A DNA stretch of 64,000 nucleotides, taken from contig JANPYM010000012.1 of assembly GCA_025890175.1 (NCBI GenBank), positions 851,388-915,387 on the forward strand, given 5' to 3'. Numbering within the stretch: the first letter of the stretch is position 1; each line of letters opens with the position of its first letter. Made by a program: the position numbers and the translations under genes. The notes under the pieces were generated by a model. It was not told where the DNA came from. It saw nothing but the letters and a program-made list of their open reading frames with translations, and ran no database searches. This document shows, in pieces, positions 34,490 to 45,661 of the stretch. Origin of the DNA: Ciborinia camelliae (taxonomy: Eukaryota; Ascomycota; Leotiomycetes; Helotiales; Sclerotiniaceae).

Positions 34490-36968
34490 ATGGGGTATCA
34501 AATGCTACATTTCTCGTATCGACGAGTGATGATATCGAGCAGAATTATTCATAATGTGAGTCGGTCCCCAAGTCGACAAAGAATAACCAAGCGCGTGTTT
34601 TCGCAAACTGCCAGAGCTGGCAACATTGACAAAGATGAAGAGCACGGAAATGGATTCAAGATATCTCGAATTTCATCAAGTCGACAGAAACTCGTGAGGT
34701 CTGTCACTGTACCCGCATATAACCCCACTGTTGCTGGTGAGACAGTCGTTGAGAACCTGGGTGATAATACCAAATCGGGTCCACAACTGGCGTTGCAGCC
34801 CAAGATGAAGATTTTCACCAAAGATTCGTGTCAATCTAGCACCGAATCCCAAGATGACAACTCTAACAAGAATATCAATGATGGTCATTCTGATTCCACC
34901 ACGTCAAAAGTCGTTCTTAAGTCGAAATCTATGCCGATCCCTCGCCAATTTAGCATCTCCTCTCCGGATCCCAAGCGCACTGTAAGTCACATTGGTAGTC
35001 TCAAGATGCAACTAACACTCATATCATACAGACTAAAGAAGAGGTTTTAAAACTCATTAAGAGCCGTTCCCGCATGTCAAAAGCTCAATACTTTGGAGAC
35101 TATACTAGCTTCGGATCCGAGGAAGCAGTTGTTATTCTAGTCACTCCAGCGTTTGCAAAATGGCTTGAAGATGACGAAAATTTCATCAAAGGTGTCTTGG
35201 AATGTTTAACACATCATCACGTAGACAACAAGCCGAACTATGTTGTCGTTGTCGCTGCCGTGGTTGATGGACTTGCTCCTTCACCTGGCGATATTCCAAT
35301 TGCGGAGCGTGCTGGGCCACTTGAGGGATTTTCATTCTTGTATGGTGTACGGACTCAGTTATTGAGCCCCAAAAATGTGTGGGAGCCTGAATCATATAAG
35401 AATGACTTGACAAATCCTGCTAAATTGTCACATCTCATATTTTCAGGGAAATCCTGTAGTAAACAGAGCGAACAATCATTGGCCACTACCATAAGCCTAC
35501 CTTTGGCAAATACTTTATTCGTAAACGGAAAGCACTCAACCCTCGAAACATCTCAATGGACCCGTAGAAATATGGGCGAGTATAAATGCCTACAATCTGT
35601 AGAGAAACAATATCAGCGTATCAAAGTTTTTCATCATGAAAGTACCACGATTCCACCAATATTTGTACCGGCAGTTCCTCTCACTTTACCTCGGCCCATT
35701 GCAAATGGGCTAGGTAATATTATTCGGCAACTATCCTTCGGGCCAGAGGATACAGATAATAGACCGGCTTCTTCAGAGCTAGAATCTCAAGTCACACGAT
35801 ATATGGCGTTTAGTGAACGGCATGCAACGATTGGAGTGTGGGCCTTAATATATCGAAAGGAGATCCTGGATCCAAACCTTAAGGCAACAACACTTGAAAT
35901 GACAGAACAGCTCGAGTCAACTTGGGGCAATGACGACCAGAATTTAAGATTTGTTGGTACTCAGATAGCTCTTGGAGCCATTCTTTGTCGCGTTGGTAAG
36001 TGACTTCATGTTATTTTAGCCTTTTATATTCCCATCGGTGCATGCAGAGGACTAAAACTTTTTAAGTGAGCGGTGGCGGTGGCTGGGGTTCTAAACAAGG
36101 ACTCTTATCCTTAGATCCCCAATTGACATACGAAGACATTGCTTCGGCGAGGTTTGACTATACTCCCCATTCAATTGAAGAAGGGCAAGATTCAAAATTG
36201 GGCAATCTCGCTCGACGCGGTGATCACATACAATTTTTCACCATCAATCCAAACAAGCTAAAGGAATACGAAACTCCAATGGAGCATCCAACATCAACCG
36301 ATATCCTCGGCGTAGATCACAACGTCAGTGATGACAGGGTAGCGGTGGAAAAGTATATTACAAAAGAACCGGAGAAGACTGGACTAACCATGCTTGAAGC
36401 TATTGATCTCAGTTGGTCGAACAAAGTTGTATTTGGAGTGGTTCCTAGTACAATTGATAAACTGCCCCAAAGCGAAATCAATGACGCGTCAACTGCTCTC
36501 AAAGACAAAGTGCCTTTTCTCAACTTTCGAAAAGGCGAGTTTGGTGCCGTAACCGAGTCGGGAATTTACCTCCACTCTTCGCATCAAAAGCGAGTAACTG
36601 ACAAGGCATTCGAACTCATCAATACAAAAATCGACATGCCATATTCATACCTATATCGCGATCAACCGGGAACTTCGCCCCAGGAGATTGCCGAACATGA
36701 GGAGAAATTGTTGCTTGGTTCAGAGGCTGCTTCACTTCCTGAAGGCGGTTCTAGCAAATTATCTTTGGAGGGCAATGATACTCCGAAAACCCACCCCCTA
36801 ATCAGGAAGTGGAGGGTAGGACATACGCGGTGGCCGAAGTTTTCGCCGCAGCCGGAGACTAAATCTCCTATTAGGAGGGTCAATGTGGGCACTTCGGAGA
36901 CTAAATCTCCTATTAGGAGGGTCAATGTGGGCACTACGGAGATAAAGTTGAGGTTTCTGCCTGTCTAG
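34490..36968 (+). CDS. Conserved fungal protein of unknown function, probably mitochondrial
   Basis: Three exons (34490-34981, 35032-35995, 36067-36968) give 785 aa. The first 45 residues are Arg/Ser-rich and end in RVFSQTARAGN, typical of a mitochondrial targeting peptide and cleavage region. After a disordered stretch the body (from about 165) is globular: SKAQYFGDYTSFGSEEAVVI, VVVVAAVVDGLAPS, FSFLYGVRTQLLSPKNVW, FVGTQIALGAILCRV joined across intron 2 to SGGGGWGSKQGLLSLDPQ. I recognise this last block as common in uncharacterised Pezizomycotina proteins but know no function. The C-terminal 40 residues contain two 14-residue repeats (ETKSPIRRVNVGT) coded by a 42-bp tandem repeat. The first ATG in frame with the targeting peptide was chosen; MLHF and MISS are alternatives. 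Confidence 0.85.
36855..36938 (+). repeat. 42-bp coding tandem repeat, 2 copies
   Basis: 36855-36896 and 36897-36938 differ at one visible position and code ETKSPIRRVNVGTS / ETKSPIRRVNVGTT. Confidence 0.95.
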
Positions 36969-38216
36969 CCTCCTGCTGCTCAGATACTGAGGTACAAGGA
37001 GGGGAGGAGAGCGGGCGGGGGCGGTCCCCGGTTTAGTACATTGCTTGATGTTCCGTCAATTTTGGTTCGGCGGATGACTATGGAGTGAGTGGATTGATTA
37101 TTGGACTAGTACCCGCTCACTCTATTTTCAAAAGAAACTTGGGGGGAACGGGGAGAATGAGCGGAATCGTAGAGGGTATGTCTTGCAAAAGAAAGAAATA
37201 AAGGAGCACCTAAGCGAGTTGAAACAGTACCTAGGTAGAAATACCTACTGTATTAATAATTAGGTATATACATGTATTTATTATATGTATAAACGAGTAT
37301 CTCAATCAACACATCAACACGCAAGAAAATCCATATCCCACAAGTTAAAGTCCCCAAGATAATCTTACAAAATATTATCGTACCCGATACTACAATACTC
37401 AAGAAAATATCACACGTAACGCAACGTAACCTAACATCTCATCTTCTTCCACTCCAAACAAATATTTATTCCCACGTTGTTGAATCTCTTCCTATATTTT
37501 CGTAAATATACTTAGAAGTACCTCAATACCGGTATACCTACCCAATATCTTTAATACTTTACCCCCCCTCCTTTATATATACCATAATATCTATTATCTC
37601 CGCCCCCCCTTTTGTCCTCAAAATTAACGAACTCACTCTATCGCTTCACCTCCCTTCAATTACACTCCTTAATTTCTAATTTCTTAATTTCTCCATCCCT
37701 CCTCTCCGTCCCCCTTCCAATCCCCCTTAACCACAAAACTTTAATACTTTAAAACTCAAAACTACCTAGTATATATACCTACCTACCTACCTACCCGCAA
37801 GTGCAAGTGCAAGAACCAAACGCGAAAGAACCCAACCCCTAAACCCCGTATATAAAATCGAGTAAGATGGTGTGGTATCCAAGATCCGCACCCCATTTAT
37901 ACAAATAAGGTAACAAATATTGAAATTCTTGAAAATTCTGAAAAGGTAAAAGAAGTATCGACACCCCTACAGGAGGAGAAGAAAAAGACATGTCGAGTAA
38001 CTAAATTCGCTGGAAATGTCTTTTATAGCTGGGCTAGTGTTCAACAATGCGATGAGAACCAGAGATGCGTTCGATTACATGTAGCAACCAATATAGTTTA
38101 TGCGTGCATTGGTTTGCTAACACTCTATAAGAAAAATCCGATACATCCGCTGAACAATCTAATCCATAAGCCATAGATAGCCAGATGCAATTCCCTCCTA
38201 TTGTACTATACATCAC
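36969..38216. other. Intergenic, convergent 3' regions
   Basis: Between two convergent genes. AT-rich with CCTACC words at 37776-37796. No gene seen. Confidence 0.55.
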
Positions 38217-39734
38217 CTACTCAACCATCTCAATGTCATCCCCAGTCTGAACAGGCTCTTGAGCTGCAACTGGAGCTTCATCTGTAGTGCCATTAACATT
38301 CTCCTCCTGCTTGGATCCAAGCCCAAAGTAATCGTCCATCTCAGCATCGAGTTCTTCTTGTGTTTTCTTTGGTCTACCATCTCTCGTAGGTTTCTCTCCA
38401 CCACGGGGAGCATTACGCTCGCCTCTCTCTCTTCTTGCACCAGGTCTGCGACCATCCCTTCCTCGGCGTGGTAATGGACTACGTGAGCGCCTCCTTCGGT
38501 CTCCTCGGTCTCCTCGGTCTCCTGGAACATATCGATCAACGTTTTCAGGTGGTGGTTTGCTGACATCAGAATGTCTGATTGGAGGAGACAAAGAACGAGA
38601 ACGAGGAAGAGTCATGCGATCGGCAAGGGAACGACCTGATGATTCGATTTGGTTTCTACCCCCACGACCTCTGGATGGACCCTCTGGGACAGACCTTAGA
38701 CGAATTGGTTGACCTAGGAAATATTAGAAATGTTATATGACTTGTATGTAACTCTTACCATTTGCATTTGCACCATGGAACTCAGCAATGGCTCTCTGGG
38801 CGTCCCTTGGATCCTCATACGTTACATGCGCGATTCCCTCTGAACGTCCAGCTCGGTCATAAATGAGCTTCAAATGAGCAACACGGCCAATGCGCTCGAA
38901 AAGACCCTAACGACATTCTTAGCGAAAGAAACTTTTTATATTCCTTCTCATATTCCATACCTCCAATTCTTCTTCTGTCAAATCGTAGTGTACATTCTCG
39001 ACCAAAACCTTGGCACTGTTTCTATTTTTTTGTCAGCATAGAATGCCAACTGAGGGAGTATACACTGCATACAATGGTCGTTCATCATCGTAATTGCGTC
39101 TTTCAGGGCGATTCGAAGAACGGGCGTCTGGATATTTGTGAGCTAGAGGGTAGAGAAGGTATAAGATTGTGCGTACTTCGATCATCGAATTTGTCATGAA
39201 CCCATTCCCTAATAATGTTAGTTGCTTTCAAATGTGATTGAAAGTTTAAGACTTACGAGTCTATGTTTCTAGAATCATCTCCTCGATTTGGCTACCAAAG
39301 GAGAGGAGGCGTGGGTTAGCTATGTATTCTACGTACGTACTATACATGAACCGTCGAGGCCTCATGCGCTGATTGAAGCAGCGATGCGATCTGAGAACAT
39401 TCGGGGAGGAAGCAAGTATATGAGGATTGAGGAGGAGGAGGTGTATGCACCTGGAGCGGTGAAATGTTAGCCAAGTGAACTCGGGGCTCGGGGCTCGGGA
39501 CTCGAGAGTTGTCGAGAAGATTCGAAAGGAATTCTTACCTTTCTTACACCGTCACGAGGGTAATCATTGCGATTGTTTCTGCGACCATTTCGACCTCGAT
39601 TTCCACCGTTTCTCTGCTGTAGAAAACGTCAGTGTTATGCCGTGTTGCAAGGCTGAGACAACATTTTCGAGGCGTCGAGTTTTGACGGGGCTTACCTGGC
39701 GGTCACCACTGATTTCATCAAGACTTCGATCCAT
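38217..39734 (-). CDS. YRA1: mRNA export adaptor Yra1/ALYREF
   Basis: TREX component that binds mRNA and hands it to the Mex67 export receptor in the nucleus. Eight exons: 39734-39696, 39613-39539, 39291-39257, 39208-39177, 39127-39073, 39021-38961, 38906-38759, 38713-38217; 313 aa, all junctions in frame. Seen: N-terminal helix MDRSLDEISGDRQ (the conserved UAP56/Sub2-binding motif), an Arg/Asn/Gly-rich stretch, one RRM beginning SAKVLVENVHYDLTEEEL and running to IRLRSVPEGP, an Arg/Ser/Asp-rich domain, and KTQEELDAEMDDYFG, the second Sub2-binding motif near the C-terminus. Exon 2 has a tandem TACAG-CAG acceptor, so a one-Gln variant (exon from 39616) is possible. Intron-rich structure is usual for YRA1. 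It is divergent from the dehydrogenase-like gene. Confidence 0.95.
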
Positions 39735-40039
39735 TTTTAAAATATTGGAAAGAGTATAATCTGGGTAGAGTTCGTTTTCTTTGATATGCTGTTGGCTTGG
39801 AGAAGCCGATTTATCATGTATCTTACAAGTATTCTTTTCTATGAAAGCAATACGTCAACTTTTGGAGTCGCGACGAGGATTGATATGGTCTGTGCGCTTG
39901 GATCATGTGATAAATGCATACCGTCTGCTGCCATTCCTTCTCCGAAGTTGAGAGCACCCTCAGTTCACAACAACCTAGAGTTCAGATTTCATGTTTTTGA
40001 ACCTCTTCATATCAACTCTTCTAAACCAAGCTTCTCAAA
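39735..40039. promoter_or_regulatory. 305-bp shared divergent promoter
   Basis: The only space between the YRA1 start and the start of the dehydrogenase-like gene, so both promoters lie here. No clear TATA box. Confidence 0.6.
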
Positions 40040-41456
40040 ATGTCACCACTTGCCACTGTTGGTATTATCTCCATTGGAGAAATGGGTATGGGTGTCGCAA
40101 AGTTGCTTATTGCCCATAATTATCGTGTTGTGACGAATATTGAGGGTCGAAGGTTGGTTGTGTTATCTTTTATAATTCATGTTGTCAATTCTCATCTCGG
40201 AAAACTACAATGTCCATCGGAAATTCGTTATTGCACACTGCTCTTATCGAAAGAGCATATCGGAGAGAATAAACCGATAGACTATTTGGGCGAGAAGATA
40301 TGAACAACCGAGGTAATGCTATATGATATTTGGGATGGGATTGGAAAAACATACACAGTCAAGGCGCAACAAGTTGTTCTACTTTTTGAAAGCAGACCAC
40401 AGTGAAACGAGGAGTTAATACATCTCTTAAAACATCAAAGTCGATGATTCAACACTACTGCAGATACTTGTTCATATAGAATCTCCTCTCCCACTATTCG
40501 TTATTTTGCATTGAACTCACCTTTTTTTTTTACCCAGCGAAGATACACATCAACGTGCTCAACAATCCAACATCGAACTCCTACCTACAGACACATCCTT
40601 AGTCTCACAATCGGACTACATTCTCTCCATTGTTCCCCCTCGTGATGCACTATCAACTGCCATTCGGATAACCACCGCTTTTAACTCACTCTCTCCTCCA
40701 AAATCATCTCCCCTCTACTATCTCGACCTCAACGCGATAGCCCCTGTCACCGCCCGCTCAATAGACACTCATATCAACACCACATCACCATCCATCAAAT
40801 TGATCGACGGTGGAATCATCGGCGGTGCACCGAGACTCAAAAATGACACCACCAGTCCAAATACTGCTGCATCCATTGATCCAAACCTAGAGCACTCATG
40901 GAGTCGGCCTTCAATCCCTATCTCCGGACCTCACCAACTTTCCAAAGCTCCCATATCCGGTGCTCATTTGGCAGATCTTCTAAATACTAATTATCTAGGT
41001 GAGGAAATTGGCAAGGCATCTGGTCTTAAATGTTGTTTTGCCAGTACAGCGAAGGGCTTTACAGCCTTGTGTATCCAAGCATTTACGTCGGCTCAAAGAA
41101 TGGGAGTTTTAGAAGAATTGGAAAAGGAAATGAGTGAGAGGGTACCGGGATTGTGGAAATATATAGGTGGTGGAATAACAAGTATGCCACCGAAAGCTTA
41201 TAGGTGGGTAAGGGAAATGGAGGAAATCGGTATGTGTCATGAGGAAACCGGATTTTCTGGCGGAGAATCTAAAGAAGGAGAGGGAGAGGAGGGAAAGGGA
41301 ATTTTCGGGGAAATCGCCGACGTATACCGAATCTTAGCGGATGAAACGGTTCTCGGAGAGGAGAAAACCGAAAAGAGAAAAAGAGGAACGACGGTAGAAG
41401 ATGTGGCTCAATGTATGAATGAGGGTTTGGCAGCCAAGAGGGCAAAGAAGGAATAG
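40040..41456 (+). CDS. 6-phosphogluconate dehydrogenase-like / beta-hydroxyacid dehydrogenase-like protein
   Basis: Two exons (40040-40152, 40538-41456) give 343 aa. The N-terminal Rossmann motif is VGIISIGEMGMGVAKLL, followed by NIEGRSEDTHQRA across the intron and SDYILSIVPPRDAL, the expected NAD(P)-binding half. The second half, with YLDLNAIAP, LIDGGIIGGAP, KASGLKCCFASTAKGFTAL and a helical C-terminus ending KRAKKE, fits the 6PGDH C-terminal-like (DUF1932 type) domain of fungal homologues. Substrate unknown. The intron is 385 nt, long for this genome, with a weak donor GTTGGT and a long T-run before the CCCAG acceptor, so part of the intron is inferred from family continuity only. A glycine/glutamate-rich insert lies near residues 270-285. 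Confidence 0.85.
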
Positions 41457-42140
41457 GTTCATTTAACTCTCTACGGAATTAATTTTCCTCCTTTTGTTTT
41501 GTTTCATTTCGTCTCACTCGTTCATCCTAGTTTTAGAAATGTGGAGGAATAAACGAGTATACAACCTTGGAAGGGATTGTAATCCTTCATTGAAATCCCT
41601 CGATACAACCTTATACATAGATAGGCGATTCGAGACAATTGTAATCTACTTTGCTACAATCCATAACTTAGAATACTTTCTCATTCATCCGAAACCAGGT
41701 ATATATTGACCATAAAACGAAAGCAAGGAAAGATCAAAAATGCCCCGTTTTATGTAAAGATTCAGGATCCAAGAGCCTAAATGAATCTTCGTTCGCAAAC
41801 TCCTCAATAATATACCCATCCATCCATCCCTTCATCAAAACTTCAAAACGCACTGTATCCTCGCCTCAGCGGCACAGAAATCCAGCGTCGCATTCCTTTT
41901 TTCATCTCGGATGGGATCATGAAATTGTCTCGTGCATTTATTTGGTTCATGGGGAATCTTCTTGCGTGTATTTTATGTCATTGGTATTGGATAATGGTAT
42001 GGTATGGTATGGTATGGGGTTTATAGTATAGTGGAATATTAGAATAATCCTCGAGCGTTTCATTTCGGAAGGTATCGATTTTTATTGTTTGATCCCTACT
42101 TGGAGAATCTACCTACCTGGGGTATCGTAACGTATTGTAA
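41457..42140. other. Intergenic, convergent 3' regions
   Basis: 3' flank of the dehydrogenase-like gene. GGTATGGTAT repeats at 41994-42017 and, at the right edge, CGTATTGTAA 10-mers leading into the duplicated block. No gene. Confidence 0.55.
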
Positions 42141-42204
42141 CGTATTGTAACGTATTGTAACGTATTGTAACGTATTGTAATATCCAGAGAAGATAATATC
42201 TAAG

Positions 42205-42237
<33 letters not shown>

Positions 42238-43896
42238 CCAAGGCCCTTCTTCTTTCGACATATATACTGTATTGGGAGTGGGATTGGGGATTGGGATTGG
42301 GATTGGGATTGCATTGTAGGTTATAATTATTTGCATTATTTGCATTATTTTCATAATTTATATGCTCGGGATTTCATGATCAATTTGTGGATGTAGGTAT
42401 TTATGTATGTATGCAATATCATTACGATTTATATTACTGTATACATTTCTCTACACTCGACTTTTAGATATGTATGTAGATGTTTGAATAATCTTATACT
42501 ATAATACTCCCACACAACCTTCAATCCCTTTCCCTTCCCTTCCTTTCCTTATACTCCATCCTCCATCTGATCATCCATAATACCATAATATATAAATAAA
42601 TACAAAAATCGTGAAGATACATAGGAATATTATGTTATGTTTTGTTATGTTATGTAGTAAAAAAGGTGTAAAAATACAGAATCGGAGAAGGGTAAAAGAA
42701 AGCTAAAAAATGAATATACATACTGTATCCACCCGATCTTCTGAACTTTTCGCTCAACACATACGGTATGTATGATTATCCTGTCTGTCTGTTTGTCTGT
42801 ATGTTTGTTCTTCGACAAATTTCCCTCCCTTCCTCATCCGTCATCTCCTTAAATAGAAAAATATAATAACACAGATCCCCTCCTTCCCCCTCCTCGACCC
42901 CAAACTTCCCAATCTCATTGTCGAATATTCACAACCACAAAGCCAAAAGCACAAAAGAAACCTGTAAATACACCATTCCCCACCCACCAATCCCCATCCC
43001 CGCATTCCTCACCCCCGCACTCTTTTTCTTCCCCGTCGCAGTTGGCCCCCCCAGCCCCAACCGTCATAGTCCCCACCACCACGATACCCGTCCCTCCAGC
43101 CGCCAAACTCAATATATCACCGCCCTCCGTCACCGTCCCACCAATCGTCAACGTCTTCCCGGCCATAACGTAGCTACTCACGGGTGGCACACTCCTGACC
43201 AAACTCGCCGTACTGGTCACGAACCCCGAATTGGCATTGACGATGACGGCATCGCCTGTAGGGGACAGAGAAACGGTCGAGCCGTCGACGGTGATGGCGG
43301 ACCCGGGTTTGAGCGTCTGGCTCGCAAAGACGATGCCAGAGGCGGAGTTTTTGGTGTAGGTTGATGCGCCGATTACGATGACTCCTGAGGGGAGGGAAGT
43401 GGTTGTTTTGGGCGGGAGAGTGATGACGGTGGATCCTTGGGTAATATCACCTCCCAATGTCAAGGTGGCGCTTCCAATCAGAAATCCCGAATTCCTGAAA
43501 TCAGCCGTGACGCTTGAAGTTCCAACCATAACAACATTGGGGAGCGGTTCAGTGGTAGTTGATAAAGCGACACTAACACCACTGGATGTAGGTGATGGTG
43601 CGGGTGTAGTACTTGTAGTCGCGCCGTTGATGATAATCGCAGATCCGGATGGGGCGACGGATATACGTTCGCCGCTCACCGTGGCTTCGGAACCAGGTTG
43701 GATGGTTTGGGAACCGATTACAAAATCAGAGCTTTTTTGGCTGAGGGTTAGGGAATTAACTACAACAGGGGCGATGGTTGTTTGACCTGGTGAAGGCTGA
43801 ATGGTTGTGGGTGTGATGATTGGGCTTAAGATTGCGCTGGTTACATCGGGATTGGTTTTTATGCCACTGGCAGATACTTGGATGCTGGGAATTGGG
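42141..43896. repeat. Left copy of gap-flanking direct duplication 2
   Basis: 1756 bp matching 43907-45661; one extra C in a C-run near 43047 (seven against six). It ends at the N gap. It holds the adhesin 3' flank, CGTATTGTAA and GCTT microsatellites, and the 3' end of the adhesin gene. Confidence 0.93.
42929..43896 (-). pseudogene. Frameshifted fragment of the adhesin 3' end (assembly artefact)
   Basis: Repeats the last ~320 codons of the adhesin. The extra C shifts the frame 34 codons before the end and removes the hydrophobic GPI tail. It is not a separate gene if the duplication is an unmerged overlap. Confidence 0.85.
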
Positions 43897-43906
43897 NNNN
43901 NNNNNN
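43897..43906. other. Assembly gap (10 N)
   Basis: Ten Ns exactly between the two copies of a 1.76-kb sequence, as at 12547. Confidence 0.99.
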
Positions 43907-43970
43907 CGTATTGTAACGTATTGTAACGTATTGTAACGTATTGTAATATCCAGAGAAGATAATATCTAAG

Positions 43971-44003
<33 letters not shown>

Positions 44004-45661
44004 CCAAGGCCCTTCTTCTTTCGACATATATACTGTATTGGGAGTGGGATTGGGGATTGGGATTGGGATTGGGATTGCATTGTAGGTTATAATTATTTGC
44101 ATTATTTGCATTATTTTCATAATTTATATGCTCGGGATTTCATGATCAATTTGTGGATGTAGGTATTTATGTATGTATGCAATATCATTACGATTTATAT
44201 TACTGTATACATTTCTCTACACTCGACTTTTAGATATGTATGTAGATGTTTGAATAATCTTATACTATAATACTCCCACACAACCTTCAATCCCTTTCCC
44301 TTCCCTTCCTTTCCTTATACTCCATCCTCCATCTGATCATCCATAATACCATAATATATAAATAAATACAAAAATCGTGAAGATACATAGGAATATTATG
44401 TTATGTTTTGTTATGTTATGTAGTAAAAAAGGTGTAAAAATACAGAATCGGAGAAGGGTAAAAGAAAGCTAAAAAATGAATATACATACTGTATCCACCC
44501 GATCTTCTGAACTTTTCGCTCAACACATACGGTATGTATGATTATCCTGTCTGTCTGTTTGTCTGTATGTTTGTTCTTCGACAAATTTCCCTCCCTTCCT
44601 CATCCGTCATCTCCTTAAATAGAAAAATATAATAACACAGATCCCCTCCTTCCCCCTCCTCGACCCCAAACTTCCCAATCTCATTGTCGAATATTCACAA
44701 CCACAAAGCCAAAAGCACAAAAGAAACCTGTAAATACACCATTCCCCACCCACCAATCCCCATCCCCGCATTCCTCACCCCCGCACTCTTTTTCTTCCCC
44801 GTCGCAGTTGGCCCCCCAGCCCCAACCGTCATAGTCCCCACCACCACGATACCCGTCCCTCCAGCCGCCAAACTCAATATATCACCGCCCTCCGTCACCG
44901 TCCCACCAATCGTCAACGTCTTCCCGGCCATAACGTAGCTACTCACGGGTGGCACACTCCTGACCAAACTCGCCGTACTGGTCACGAACCCCGAATTGGC
45001 ATTGACGATGACGGCATCGCCTGTAGGGGACAGAGAAACGGTCGAGCCGTCGACGGTGATGGCGGACCCGGGTTTGAGCGTCTGGCTCGCAAAGACGATG
45101 CCAGAGGCGGAGTTTTTGGTGTAGGTTGATGCGCCGATTACGATGACTCCTGAGGGGAGGGAAGTGGTTGTTTTGGGCGGGAGAGTGATGACGGTGGATC
45201 CTTGGGTAATATCACCTCCCAATGTCAAGGTGGCGCTTCCAATCAGAAATCCCGAATTCCTGAAATCAGCCGTGACGCTTGAAGTTCCAACCATAACAAC
45301 ATTGGGGAGCGGTTCAGTGGTAGTTGATAAAGCGACACTAACACCACTGGATGTAGGTGATGGTGCGGGTGTAGTACTTGTAGTCGCGCCGTTGATGATA
45401 ATCGCAGATCCGGATGGGGCGACGGATATACGTTCGCCGCTCACCGTGGCTTCGGAACCAGGTTGGATGGTTTGGGAACCGATTACAAAATCAGAGCTTT
45501 TTTGGCTGAGGGTTAGGGAATTAACTACAACAGGGGCGATGGTTGTTTGACCTGGTGAAGGCTGAATGGTTGTGGGTGTGATGATTGGGCTTAAGATTGC
45601 GCTGGTTACATCGGGATTGGTTTTTATGCCACTGGCAGATACTTGGATGCTGGGAATTGGG
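43907..45661. repeat. Right copy of gap-flanking direct duplication 2
   Basis: 1755 bp starting right after the N gap. This copy keeps the adhesin frame to a proper GPI signal and runs on into the rest of the gene, so it is the reliable version. Confidence 0.93.

Noticed and set aside
42915..44120. 401-codon minus-strand frame across the N gap
   Set aside because: It runs through Ns and joins the 3' flank of one duplicate to the coding end of the other; an assembly artefact.
45143..45550. Plus-strand open frame in the adhesin region, and others at 45785-47332
   Set aside because: Antisense shadows of a biased Ser/Thr/Pro codon sequence; the minus frame has a signal peptide and GPI tail.
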